Positions 1 to 10,363 of a DNA stretch of 64,000 nucleotides are shown here, piece by piece. How positions within the stretch are numbered: the stretch's first letter is position 1; each line of letters starts with the position of its first letter. The translations under genes were made by a program, and so were the position numbers. The notes beneath the pieces are model-generated. The model was not told the DNA's origin, ran no database searches, and was given only the letters and a program-made list of their open reading frames with translations. This DNA comes from Saprolegnia diclina VS20 (Eukaryota; Oomycota; Saprolegniomycetes; Saprolegniales; Saprolegniaceae). The DNA is taken from positions 81,316 through 145,315 of the forward strand of contig NW_008246129.1 of NCBI RefSeq assembly GCF_000281045.1, written 5' to 3'.

Positions 1-1014
1 TTTTTTCTCGTGACTAGTGTACCCAAGTTAAGTCGTGCCATCAAAGGGCAGAGCAGATAGCCCGGCGTATTGACGGTTCGCTGCAAGCTACTTGAGCCTT
101 TGCCAACACTATTTACGTGTTCGACGCAACTCGTCGTTGCGTCGTGTATGCATCGTTCACCAAAATATTGGGAGGGATGTTCAGCATGGTTTGTGCTCTT
201 CGTATCATCAAATGCGGTCGTAGTACCCTGATCGTGGCAGCGTAGACTGTCCTTTTGTCTGGGGTTTCAATGCCCCCACGTCGTACTGGTTTCCACTCAT
301 CGTCGGGTTGTTGTCGATGTGACCACAAAATGCCTTCCATAGAGAACCTTCCTGCGTGGCGTTGTGGGCTCGGATTGTCGTTCTGATCCGTGGGACTCGA
401 CACATTACTGCATCTGGTCTGTACGCATACACGGGCTTCCAGAGCCGTTGATAGACACAGAACTAGAGGACCATGTAGCTTCGACACAGTTCCCTTGCGC
501 AACAATTGCATAAATAGGATCTCCAAGACGAAAGTCGTAAGTACCATAAACAAACGACATATGGCGAATCGCTATTGGTGTCAAGCCTGCAAAACTCATT
601 GCAATCCAGCACCACAAGAACAGCACCTCGACCAGGAGATAGCAACTCGCCCAGGTTGAACTTGCCCAGGATCAGTCCCAGATGACGCACCCCAAAATAG
701 TCTGTCGTGGGGGCAACCGTACTAGTGCTAGCTGAGGCGCACATGAGCGAGATAGGATGCGTTCGTATTCACAAACACCCGAAACCCGACAACGTTCGAC
801 GCTATGATTGTAAGTGTGCCAACTACACGGCCTGTACAGGCTGGACGACTCTGAGCGCATCCATCTTCATCCATCCAACTCCACAAGATCTCAGCGCAAT
901 GGCCGTGGGCCGCGGGCGTGCGATTGTAGTACCTTGCTCGTCTTGCACTTCATGGCCTAGGAGTCATTTCATTCTCTCATTTGCCTCCTCCAGCGCATTC
1001 CCACTCTCCGCACC
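1..1014. other. no confident gene (left flank)
   Basis: Several overlapping open frames on both strands (the longest about 146 codons, minus strand, 113-553) show no domain, no consistent splice pattern and no recognisable similarity. They are treated as chance frames. The last 60 bases are the leader of the elicitin-like gene. Confidence 0.5.
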
Positions 1015-1509
1015 ATGAAGACCTTTGTCGCTGCCCTCATCGTCGCGTCTGCGTCCGCCGCGGTCCCCGACTGCTCCGTCGCCAACTTTGCCGGTCTCTT
1101 GCCCATCGCGATGGACGGCAACGGCGTCTTTGCCACGTGCAGCAAGGACATCAACGAGCCCGTCTCGGCCATGATGAACCCCAACTGGATCCCCAAGAAC
1201 CTCCAGATGGTCAAGGACTTTGCCAAGTCGAGCAACTGCAAGAACTTTTACAAGACCGTCACCGACTTTATGCTCACGATCAAGCCGCCATGCATGCTGC
1301 ACCAGGCGGGAGCTGACTTGTCCACAGATTACGCAGGCACGATTCCGTTCGACACGTCGATCCAAACGTGGACGGCGTACTACTCGCCGCCGACGCCCAA
1401 GCCAACCGATGCACCGACGCCTGCACCGACCGTCGCGCCGACGCCCAAGCCAACGGATGCGCCGACGCCCGCGCCTACTGTCGCTCCGACGCCCAACCCT
1501 GCGTGCTAG
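1015..1509 (+). CDS. elicitin-like secreted protein with Thr/Pro-rich tail
   Basis: Single-exon gene for 164 residues. Residues 1-16 are a typical cleavable signal peptide (MKTFVAALIVASASAA), so the product is secreted or wall-bound. Residues 17-115 have the elicitin layout: PDC near the mature N-terminus, a second Cys at 42, a third at 75 (SSNCKNFY) and the PPC motif at 93. Elicitins are oomycete sterol-binding proteins, some of which trigger plant defence. Canonical elicitins have six Cys; here only four remain in the domain, and a fifth is the very last residue. From about residue 125 there is a tail of PTPKPTDAPTPAPTVAP repeats, a likely O-glycosylated stalk as in many Saprolegniales surface proteins. 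The start is the first ATG and fits the signal peptide. The fold assignment rests on Cys spacing and the PPC motif, so another small secreted family remains possible. Confidence 0.65.
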   Translation: MKTFVAALIVASASAAVPDCSVANFAGLLPIAMDGNGVFATCSKDINEPVSAMMNPNWIPKNLQMVKDFAKSSNCKNFYKTVTDFMLTIKPPCMLHQAGADLSTDYAGTIPFDTSIQTWTAYYSPPTPKPTDAPTPAPTVAPTPKPTDAPTPAPTVAPTPNPAC

Positions 1510-1928
1510 GTTGTCGAGCGAATCGTGTGCATTGCGCAAGGTGGGACATCGCAGTTGTGGTGTGTGTATATCCTGAATCCATTGTTTTATGTGACGTTGA
1601 GTGCGGATTTTGATGCTTTTGAGTGTAAAAGGAAGTAGTATATCAAGAAAAACATATATAGTGAGGTGGATCAGTTCGTTTTCGGTTAGGGGTGTAACAA
1701 GGTATAAATCCCACCGTCTCAGCAACAGCTGTTCAACGATCATCATTTGGGAAAGAACTTCATATGGAAGAATTTTCCCACACCTAATTTCTTCCAGTGA
1801 TCCTTTTCGAGTGCTGCTACAAACAGGATTTGGCGCAGGTTGTTCCCCATGTACATTTCACGAAAACCGGATAGTAACCGGAAATTTGCACGGGCTTTCT
1901 TGCTGGCAGAGCGACGACCAAAGCAGCC
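1510..1928. other. intergenic, no gene seen
   Basis: This holds the 3' flank of the elicitin-like gene and the promoter of the CCDC43-like gene. AT-richer than the coding regions; no repeat or motif stands out. Confidence 0.5.
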
Positions 1929-2732
1929 ATGACCTTCGACGACTGGCTGTGTAAGCGCCTGGACGAGCTTGCGATCGACGGCGAGGTACGCGTTGCTCCG
2001 GCCTCGAGAGAAAGAAGAGGTGATGATATGCACGTAGGTCTATGGCGAGTACGTGCGTGGCATCGTCGCTGACGAGGATACGGACCTCGACGAGCGTTGC
2101 CAGACAGCGGTCGACGTCCTTCGCGCTGTCGTCGAGAACGACGCAGGCCTAGCCGGCCTCGACGCGCAGATCAAAGCCAAGTGGCTGGAGCAGGAAGACG
2201 CAGCGGCGACGAAGGCTGCGCAGAGCTTGGAGCAGGCCAAACTGGAGCTCGAGGAGAAGAAGAAGGCGGAGCTCAAGCTCGTTGAAGAGAACGAGCGCAA
2301 AGAAGCCGAGAAGGCCCAAGCCCGGCAGCATATGTAAGGCGTGTTACGCTATCGCTTCTGTGGCTCATGGATATGGTAGGACGCGCGAGGAAATGCTGCA
2401 GCGTGAGAAGATCCTCAACGAGTACGGTGCAGCCGACTCGTCGTTCCTGGACGAAGACGGCAACGTGATTGTGCGCGAAACCAAGGTGCGACTTTGACGG
2501 CATCAGTATACTCATGCAGTGTTGTGGAGTGTAGAAGACTGAGGAGAGTGGTCCTGTCAACACGAACAAGACGCAGGCCAAGGAACACCAGCAAGCGATT
2601 CGCGACAAGATGAAGAAGGAGCACGACAGCAAGGTCAAGCGCGATAAGGAGCTTCTTGAAGCCGACCGTCTCCGCAAGGAAAAGGCCAAGCGGCGGACGC
2701 AGAAGAAGGAGAAGCAGCGCGGCGCTGGCTAA
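1929..2732 (+). CDS. CCDC43: CCDC43-like protein
   Basis: Four exons (1929-1985, 2038-2333, 2380-2485, 2535-2732) join in frame to 218 residues. The N-terminus (MTFDDWLCKRLDELAIDGEV, then YGEYVRGI and a short acidic segment) matches the PWI-like N-terminal domain of coiled-coil domain-containing protein 43. The middle (about residues 75-115) is a charged Ala/Glu/Lys coiled coil, followed by TREEMLQREKILNEYG and a Lys/Arg-rich tail (KEKAKRRTQKKEKQ), the usual architecture and length of the family. Its molecular role is poorly known even in animals; nucleic-acid or nuclear association is inferred from the basic tail. The three introns are 46-52 bases, all ending in GTAG. The start codon is the only ATG that places the conserved DDWL motif at the N-terminus. 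Confidence 0.8.
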
Positions 2733-3300
2733 ACAGCGTCCCCATTTTGAACCCGTTTCATTTCTCTGCCTTTTATCGTGCCTTAAAGTTGCTTTTCTAA
2801 AGCGCGTGCTCAATTCCGCTGCCGCACGCATGGCGACGTCCATGAGTGTCTCGTGCCTCATACAGTAGTGGCCTCCAAGAAACGGCCCCGGGCGTACTGC
2901 ACCGTCAAGTCATACAGTTGCGAGGTCCGAGCTTCGACAGGTCCTTTTTCAATTGGAATGTCATCCAAAGCCCAGAGCAAACTCTAGTCAGTTTCCGAGG
3001 TCTCGTCTCTGGGTGCGTGCACCGACGTGAACACGCAATACCGGTATTGGGGCCTTGGAGGGAACATCGCAGTACGCTGGAACCTGATGCAAGAGCGAAT
3101 TGGGCCGAGCAACGGTATCAGCCCTGAACAAAATTATACTCCTACGTGCCAGGTCGTAGCAAGAGTATATTGTACACCCTTGGTAGTATAATAGTTGTCA
3201 ATCCCACTAGACTGGCATTGTCGGCCTGTCGAGTTCGTGCCATGGTCTGGCAGTCAACAGCGCCACAGCTGTATCCGGAACATCCGGATACGACGCCACG
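2733..3300. other. intergenic with proximal promoter of TEDC1-like gene
   Basis: No gene is seen. The last 30 bases hold a GTATCCGGA/TCCGGATAC pair directly before the next start codon. Confidence 0.5.
3271..3291. promoter_or_regulatory. paired TATCCGGA elements before TEDC1-like gene
   Basis: GTATCCGGA and TCCGGATAC lie as an inverted pair 10-30 bases upstream of the ATG at 3301. The same element is near starts at 8261, 8850, 11846 and 39582. The role is inferred from position and recurrence. Confidence 0.4.
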
Positions 3301-5022
3301 ATGGCCGATGCGCAGCCGCGCCGGTCCAAGGCAACGTTCGTGCTGCTGCTGCGCGACGCGCTGGCGACCGTCGGCATCGAGTACCTCACGCCTGAGGACA
3401 TCCGGCGGGCTAAGACGAGCAGCGTGAGCGCGACCGAGTTTGACGACAGCCACGCGCTCCTGGTACTTCGCCACATTGCACTTTGCAAAAGCTACATGGC
3501 ATGCTCTAGTGCATTCCGTTCTGGCGCGCACTGCACGATCTCTGCCTCGTCATCCTCGCCGACTTTAGCGTGGATAGAATGGCTGTCGCAGCGCAGTCCC
3601 AAGCGCTCTTTGATGAGCCTGACGGGTTTGATGTACGTCCTTTGATATATAGCGCCCGTAGTCGCATTCGAATCAGGTCTGCGTCGAGGCCGCACGCTAT
3701 TATCTCTACGAGTGGGGCTTTCTCTGCCACGAGTTCTACACGACGCAAAGTCCGTTGACGCTACCAGGCCCGATCCTCTTGGCCGCGATCGTCTTCCTCT
3801 TTGGCCAAAGTCACTTGTTTTCGCGCCAAGCGACGGCGATCGTGCGGCGGCAGCTTGGATACGACCATATTCACTTGCCTCCGTACCCCAACGTACGGTT
3901 TTCAAGCATTATGGATGGCGTCTGATCAATTGTCGGCGGTGTAGGTACCGCCATTGCATCCATCGACCGTCCGGGATGCGTTTGCGGTGGCGGCGCGACG
4001 CACCTCGCAGCGTCGCCCACCGTGCTCGGTACGCCGGCATTTCAAGAACGTACACTGAAACGAAACTACGTGTATAGACGTCGGCACCGCTGCTGCACAC
4101 GGTCCACGCCACTCACTTTGCGTACGGCAAATTGCAGTCGCAACTCAAGGCACGTTACTATGAACCTTCCAAAGCCGTAGCGCACGAGGTCCACGCTTGA
4201 CATCTCTCGACCACTAGGAGTGGCATGCGCTGCAAAAAGCGCACAAAACACTCCTCGCTCGGATTCGAGAGTCGCAGCTCGCCCAGCTGGGTACCGTGTT
4301 CGGAGAGTGATCTGGCTTCTCTAACTACGAACGCGTAGGCACGAGCAAAGTGTTGATGGACGATGACGGCATTGCAGCGAGTGTGCTCAGCCCATACGAG
4401 CTCTGGCTCTTACGCCACCCAGAGGAGCTGAGGCTGCACCGCATCGCGCTCGACCAACGGTACGTCTTGCTATCTCAGACGTTTGTCGCCCTACGGCTAT
4501 GTATGAGGCTACAAAATTACGCGGATGAAAAGCTATTTTACCAGTGGGCGATCGCTGCCGTGACCCAAGGACTCAAGGTGCTTCCGCCGTACGACGAAGA
4601 TTCTCGAAAGGTGCAGATTTGATTTTTATGCTAGCGTCGGCAAGCGTGAAGAGCCGACACCGTCTCAGGCGTTCGAGGCCGTAGTGGCGTCGGCCTCCGT
4701 GGCCAATGCTGCGTTCAAAGCCCGGCTGCCATCGTACAAAACCGTGTGCTTGCACTGGAAAAGCAGTGTCTCGGCCAAGGAAAAAGCCAAATACAAAGCT
4801 AAGATCGAGGCAGCCACTGCTAAAATGACGGACGAGCTGCCAGTGCTGAGCCTCCTCTTCACGCCCATCAAGCCCAAGCCGATCCAAGCTGCTTGCGCTC
4901 TTCGATCAGAGCCCCATTCACCTTACAAGCTCCAGACAGACGTACCAAAGCGATACCTGCAAGGCGAAGTGCAGCGACTTGTATCCTTGCTGGAGAAAAA
5001 GTGGCGCGTCCAGCTGGTCTAA
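3301..5022 (+). CDS. TEDC1: TEDC1-like tubulin epsilon/delta complex protein
   Basis: Nine exons (3301-3462, 3510-3632, 3677-3892, 3945-4028, 4078-4149, 4218-4290, 4339-4459, 4508-4588, 4635-5022) join to about 439 residues. Similarity to TEDC1 (C14orf80) is seen in the order of motifs: DIRRAKTSSVSATEF near residue 35 (human: EIFRRAK...ATSALW), LFWRAL-type helix, a GPILLAAIVFLFGQ segment (human: ELLLALSWLLARG), then YGKLQSQLK continued by a charged helix (human: MGKLRFRWRQL). TEDC1 works with TEDC2 and delta/epsilon tubulin to stabilise centriolar triplets, which fits zoospore basal bodies. The fifth intron (4150-4217) would use a GC donor, the only non-GT donor met here; the protein joins well across it. 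The start lies 10 bases after the paired TATCCGGA element. The family call is from memory of sparse motifs, so moderately sure. Confidence 0.6.
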
Positions 5023-6044
5023 TCTAATAACGAGCGCCCAGAGATCATGCAACGAATGGTAAACCGTGGGCAAATTGTCGCTCGAAACGTCTCCGCCATC
5101 GCGCTGCATCGATGTGTCTGGTGCTGTCTCTCGCGGTCGCTCGAATGATCTCCAGAATGATATGTGCTCATCTTCCCCAGAGCCGGCGCTACGAGTTGTA
5201 TCACGTCGCCCGTGCAACACGTCTTGTGCGGTGTATCGCTGTGGGGGCGAAATTTCTGTGGTCACCATGAAGCGCGAGATTTTAATATTCAATCTGGCGT
5301 GGCTGGCTAGTGCATACTAGTATGTACTAGTAACACCGTACAGTAAAGTATGGTGTGGTATGCCTTCGCCTCGAAGCCCTGCAACTAGGCGCTGCACTTC
5401 ACCAAGGGTCCATAGTTCACCCATACAAATATGAACCTAGCAATCTCGAATATCCTGCCAAGGGTGAATAAAAATCTTTTATTTATTGAGCCTTGATCCT
5501 TCGCTACCAGTATCTCAAACATCAAGTCAATGACGACAGCTTCCAACGTGAACATTTCCATGGGTCAATAATAAAGACATTTCTCAGATCGTTCGAGGTC
5601 CTCCATCTTGCCCTTTGTGTCGGTGGCCCAGTCGTTATACATCAACCAGACGACCGTTCAAGGTCTAACGCGATTGAGGAGGTCGATGATGCTGCAAGAT
5701 CTTATTGACCCGTGGCTTGCCACCGTCGCGGGCTCGTGGTGGGAGCTTCTCGACATCGCGAACCGTCTCTTCGTGTCAATGAACCGAGGATGAAATCGCC
5801 GGTGTCGGATCGTTGGCGTCGGTCGTCATAGCCTCGTGGCCAAAGCGCTGGCGTCAGTGGGCGGCCTGTAGCACAGCGGTATAGTACGGTACACGTGACC
5901 GCAGCCTCGGGCGCGCCGTCATTGATTGGCTTGACCTGTGCATAGGAGGGTCGCCGTTACATTTGGTCGTTCTATGCGCATACAAAGATCAAGCTTGGCG
6001 GAGGCAGGATTTGGGTTGACGGCAGTTTGCCATTTTTGCCAGCA
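5023..6044. other. intergenic, no confident gene
   Basis: About 1 kb without a supportable gene. A 61-codon frame at 5608-5793 ends in a Trp-rich stretch (AGSWWELLDIANRLF) that might be a gene remnant, but nothing extends it. An ATTGATTGGC element (5931-5940) lies about 105 bases before the next start. Confidence 0.45.
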
Positions 6045-7694
6045 ATGAGCACGACGAGCAGCAGCAGCAACGCCTCGTTCGTGGGCAAGCCCGACGGCAA
6101 GGTGGCGGCGCCCAAGCAAAAGGTACGCATGCTGCAGATGCAATGGCTCATGGCGGCCATGCCAGATCCGCGGGTCGCCACCGACGTCGGCGCCCGAGCT
6201 CTCGCAGCTCGGCACCAAGGCCGGGTTTCTGCGCAAGGAGGCCGACAACGAGAAGGGCCATTGGACGCCCTACTACTTTGTCGTCAAGCCCTCGACGTTC
6301 TTGTACTATTATCGCACGCCGACAGACGAGTACCCACGTGGCGTTATCGACCTCGAGTATATGACGGACGTGCGACTTAACTCGCAGTGCATCAAGCGCA
6401 GCATTGGTGGCTCGGCCCACAGCTTCCGCGTCGCTGCTGACGTCAAGACGACGGAGCAGAAGAAGATTCGACCGCTGTACCTCGACATTGCGCCCGAAGA
6501 CGCCGTATGTAGTCCTGCTGTCGACACACCTCATGGACCGAGGCGTGTAGGCCGACGAGATTGCAGGCGAGACGCCTGCACAACGCCAGGCGCGCATGGA
6601 GGCCCACGCCATTGAGTGGATGAAGGCGCTGCAGGGTCACCGGTACAAGACGATCGACTCGGAGAAAGAAGACCTCCAAGAGGAAGTCCGGACGCTCAAG
6701 GACAAGTGCGAGAAGACGCAGGAAGCCATTGTGCGCCTCACGGAACAGCTTGACCACATTACGCGCCGCTCCAAGTACGTTGTGAAGGAAGCGATGGCGG
6801 CGACACAGGCTGCTTGCGGCGCGTTGGCCGAGCCCGAGTCGTACGAGGCGCTCGCGCCTTCCCTTGATGCCCTTGGCTCAATCGCCAAACTCGCGTCGCT
6901 CGTCGAAGAGCTTGCAACGCACGTGCACGCCCGCAACGACGCTGTCAAAGTGCTCCAAGCGGAGATCGAGGTGCGCCAAGATGCAATCGGCGGTAAACTT
7001 AGCATGCGGTAGGATGAGCGCGAGAAGAACACGCCTGTCCCAAGCTCGCCCATGGACGACGATGACGAGCCCGCGGATGAACTCAACCACGAAATCCTCG
7101 AACAAGTCCTCGACGACTCGCAAGGCACGATCAGCAGCAAGCAGTTTTCGGCCATGCGCAACAAGTACGTGTACCCGAGATGCCTGCTAAATCTCAAAAT
7201 TGCGCGCGTTTAGGGGCCGCGGTTTCTCGAGTAATGCGTCGTCGACGCAGATGCTCAGCGCGGCGGGTTCGGCCTTTAACCTCGGCTTCAGCAAAGCCAA
7301 GGCAGTCACGAGCCGCCTCGCGATTGGCTCGAAGCTCAAGCGCCAGCTCACGACGGCCCCACAGACGCCGACGAAAGCGGCTGCCAACCTTCCGAAAGGC
7401 TGGATCGCCCGCGAGAGCTCGTCGACGCCGGGCACGTTTTATTATGTAAACGAGACGACGGGCGAGACGTCGTGGGACGTGCCCGTCGCGCTGGGATCGC
7501 CCACGGTGCCCGAAGGCGACGAAGACAACAATGACGACGACACGATGGCCTCGGAGCCGCTCGATGGTGACAACAATGGCGATAACAAGACCAAGTGGAA
7601 GCTCAACAAGCCCGCGTTCTCGCGCACGTTTTCGCTCAAGCCCAATGCGGACGGCGCCGTCAAGGAGATCGACCGTTCGCACCACCAGTTTTAG
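6045..7694 (+). CDS. PH domain, coiled-coil and WW domain protein
   Basis: Five exons (6045-6122, 6166-6504, 6551-6970, 7013-7164, 7214-7694) join to 489 residues. A pleckstrin-homology domain spans about residues 45-135: it opens with KAGFLRKEADN..GHWTPYYFVVKPSTFLYYY, followed by a strand with DLEYMTDV, a typical PH start. A long coiled coil follows (about 160-260). A WW domain lies near residues 385-415: LPKGWIARES...GTFYYVNETTGETSWDVP, with both Trp and the Tyr pair intact. An acidic linker and a Ser/Lys-rich tail close the protein. PH domains bind phosphoinositides or proteins and WW domains bind proline motifs, so this is probably a membrane-associated adaptor; its partners are unknown. 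The architecture is uncommon but I do not recognise a named orthologue. Confidence 0.8.
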
Positions 7695-8063
7695 CAGCGC
7701 GATCGGTGCGGGATGTGTAGTTATGGCACACGTAGTGATGTATAAATCCCACCGTTCACGTTGCGCCTCTGTCCTTGCCTCCTAATCTGTGGCTCGACTG
7801 AGCTATGACCTCACCGGTTATCAGGCACGGTGGCGCCATTGCATGCGTACGGCAGCGTACGTTGGCAGCTAGGATATGGTCGCCACGCAGGCCACGTTGG
7901 AGACGGTTGGGCTAGCGCCATTGTCGACGCTGCGGCGGACGCTATAAGCCTGCTGCGCAAGCGAGAACCGTGGTAGGCGGAGCTAGGACACACAAAGCAT
8001 GCATGTATAGAATCACGGGACGTGCTATACACGGTTGTTTACGTAGCGGCGCGGCCTGCGGCT
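7695..8063. other. intergenic between convergent genes
   Basis: 3' flanks of the PH/WW gene and of the 65-aa gene on the minus strand. Nothing else is seen. Confidence 0.5.
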
Positions 8064-8261
8064 TTACTCTTCTTGCGTGGCCGGGAGGTGGCTGTAGGTC
8101 GTCTTGTGCTTGGTGGCGAACGAGGCCATGGGCACGATGAGGAGGCCGAGCACGCCGACGAGGACGCCCGTGCGCGTCTTCCAGTTCTTCGGCTCGTTCC
8201 ACCAGCCACCGGCCGGCGACCACGTGTGCTTGGGGTACGGAAACTTGCTCACGGCGCCCAT
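8064..8261 (-). CDS. 65-aa single-pass membrane protein
   Basis: Intronless frame of 65 residues starting at the ATG whose first base is 8261. The N-terminal half has the motif KFPYPKHTWSPAGGWW and a basic stretch (NWKTR). Residues 32-50 (GVLVGVLGLLIVPMASFAT) are one membrane helix, and the C-terminal 15 residues are polar. Size and layout resemble the many tiny accessory subunits of mitochondrial respiratory complexes, and the WSPAGGWW motif recalls small complex-I-associated proteins of plants. I cannot assign it firmly. A GTATCCGG element lies about 90 bases upstream (8350-8357), as at other expressed genes here, which supports it being a real gene. Confidence 0.65.
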   Translation of the reverse strand: MGAVSKFPYPKHTWSPAGGWWNEPKNWKTRTGVLVGVLGLLIVPMASFATKHKTTYSHLPATQEE

Positions 8262-8849
8262 GTTGGTCTCACAAATTGACTTTCCGTGGCCACAATGCTT
8301 TGCCGCGACCTCCCAAACCACATATATTCGTATATTGATCGTGACAGGTGTATCCGGAAATGAACCGATTTCACCTGTGCTTGTTTGTCCTTGGTAGCAT
8401 CCGCGCAGAGAATAGCACGGTACGAACCTGACCGAGATGTGCTTATAGTAGCGACGTTGACGGAGCTCGGTGGACGCCGCTGGATCCCTCGAATCCAAGA
8501 ATCGAAAGAATCTGGGCAAAATATCTCGAAAGCACATTTCTTGTATCAATTTATAGTTATTATTCATTATGAGAGGTTAATATCATGACAGTATCGCTCG
8601 AGCACGAATGCGATGCTGCCTCTTGGCAAAGCATGGTACTTGTGAGAGCTACGTTACATGGCGGAATAGCTTGAGGTGTCGAGTCGGTTGCTGCCTGCTG
8701 CAGGCACGTCGGTCCTGTGCGGTTATATTACCTCTAGGAGTGCATGCCAGTGACATTAAATGGCAGAGGTCTTTGCCCGTTCACCGCAAACCATCAATGG
8801 GATTATCCGGTCATTCGGATAACGGCCGACAAGAATTCATTTGTTCAAC
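8262..8849. other. shared divergent promoter region, no gene seen
   Basis: This lies between the minus-strand 65-aa gene and WDR4. It holds GTATCCGG at 8350-8357 and an inverted pair TTATCCGG...TCGGATAA at 8803-8822, one element near each start. Confidence 0.5.
8801..8823. promoter_or_regulatory. inverted TTATCCG/CGGATAA element before WDR4
   Basis: TTATCCG and CGGATAA form an inverted repeat around a 6-base spacer, 27 bases upstream of the ATG at 8850. The same core occurs at the other sites noted. Function is inferred. Confidence 0.4.
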
Positions 8850-10110
8850 ATGCTCTTCACGGCCAACAAGTCGCTCATCGCTTGCGCGTATGGCCAAGCC
8901 ATCTTCATCTACAAGTACGTTCCTCATCTACCGGGCCATCGCATGACACTCATGGCGCTTTCGTCTCTGTAGCGGTGCGTCGTCCTTCCTTCTCTCGACG
9001 ACGTCGCAGGTCGTGGCCATCGCCTTGAACGCCGAGGCGACGCTGCTCTCTGTCGTCACGCAGGACAAGAAGCTCACGGTGTACGAGATGAACTCGACGC
9101 GCGGCGAAGTTGTATCGACGCGCGAAGTGCCGCGTAACACGACGAGCATGGTCGCGGCGACATACGGCGGCAAGGAAGCTGTCCTTGTGGGCGGCAACGC
9201 CGGCGAGGTCAACGCGTACCCGCTGCCGGACGTCACGGCAGGCGAGAAGAGCCTTCTTCAGCACACGACGTCGATCATCACGGACGTCGCGATGAGCATC
9301 GACGGCAAGTACCTCCTCACGGCGGACCGCGACGAGAAGGTCCGCGTCTCGCACTTTCCGGCGACGACGCTCGTGCAGAACTACTGCTTGGGCCACCGCC
9401 AATGCGTGCGCAAGATTGCGACGTGCACCGTGACGCCGTCGCTCTTTGTACGTGCTTTCATGGATATGGATGTAGCTGCAACAAGTGGCATACCTCTGTA
9501 GGTCTCGGTCGGCCTCGATGACGCGCTGCACCTCTGGGACATTGAGACGGGTGCGCTCCTCGATGCCTTTGCGCTCGAGACGTCCGACACGAAGCACTGC
9601 GGTCTCTCGGTGTGCCCGCTCACGAACCGCATCGCGCTCGTCCGCAACACCGACATGGCCGTGCGCTTCTTTAGCATCAACGCGGACAAGAAGATCATTG
9701 CGTTGCCGTTGACGCTTCCCGAGTAAGCTTTCTTTTGCTGCCGTATTTCTTCGAGTCTCATGCGGCACATAGAGCGAGCCAGCCCACGAACGTCGTCTTC
9801 AACGAGAGCGGCCATGTGCTCGTCGGCTACAAGGCGGCGCCGTTTTTGCAGCAGTTTGACATTGCCGGCGAGTCGCCCGCGCTCAAGTCGATTGCTGGTG
9901 TCGATGCGTTCGCTACAATCGCTGAGACGACCGTCCTTGGTACGACTACCATGCTCATCGGTCTCCAAGCCCATCGTATGTCTGCTAGGCGATGTGGACG
10001 AGGAAGATGGCGACTCGGACGACGGCGAGCTGCGCAAGAAGAAGCTCAAGCCTTCCCACTGGAAGAGCAAGATGCCGGGCCATAAGGGCAAGGAGATGAC
10101 GACTGAATAG
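8850..10110 (+). CDS. WDR4: tRNA (guanine-N7-)-methyltransferase non-catalytic subunit WDR4/TRM82
   Basis: Five exons (8850-8914, 8973-9447, 9502-9722, 9773-9939, 9989-10110) join to 349 residues. It is a WD40 propeller. The most diagnostic stretch is around residues 145-185: ITDVAMSIDGKYLLTADRDE followed by KVRVSHFP and CLGHRQCVRKI, which parallels yeast Trm82 (ITSDRDEHIKISHYP...LFGHKHFVSSI). A DDALHLWDIETGALL blade follows. WDR4 holds the METTL1/Trm8 catalytic subunit and together they methylate G46 of tRNAs. The C-terminus is a charged Lys-rich tail. An alternative splice site in the last intron would add a few residues (PIVCLL), but the 49-base version fits the intron sizes of the window. 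Confidence 0.85.
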
Positions 10111-10363
10111 AGTGCTGTATTGACCTTGTACCTCGTTGCACGATGGAGGTGCAGGTGCAGGATTACTCCAGCCGCCTCGGAAGCAAGGGACGTCCCTTCC
10201 TCATTAGTCCTGTGGTTGGACTGACGAGAGGCGCCTGCCACCCACCAATCACAGGGCGGGTGCACGCTCGAGTTGGCCAATTAAAAAATCGCAATATTTT
10301 TATCCAATCCAAAGCGGCGGATTGCTCGTAGCGATCTTGAATCATTTTCGAATTTCACACGTG
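10111..10363. promoter_or_regulatory. CCAAT-rich promoter of nitroreductase
   Basis: This holds CCACCAATCAC (10242-10252), AGTTGGCCAATT (10271-10282) and TATCCAATCC (10301-10310), the last about 55 bases before the start codon. CCAAT boxes are bound by NF-Y in eukaryotes; its use here is inferred. Confidence 0.45.

Noticed and set aside
113-744. Overlapping minus-strand frames at the left edge
   Set aside because: I considered a transposon protein or partial gene but found no motif and no consistent splice path.
5608-5793. Short frame ending AGSWWELLDIANRLF
   Set aside because: Trp-rich end looks gene-like, but nothing upstream or downstream joins to it.
8950-10280. Two long minus-strand frames (272 and 299 codons) antisense to WDR4
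   Set aside because: The plus-strand exons carry clear WDR4 motifs; the antisense frames have none.
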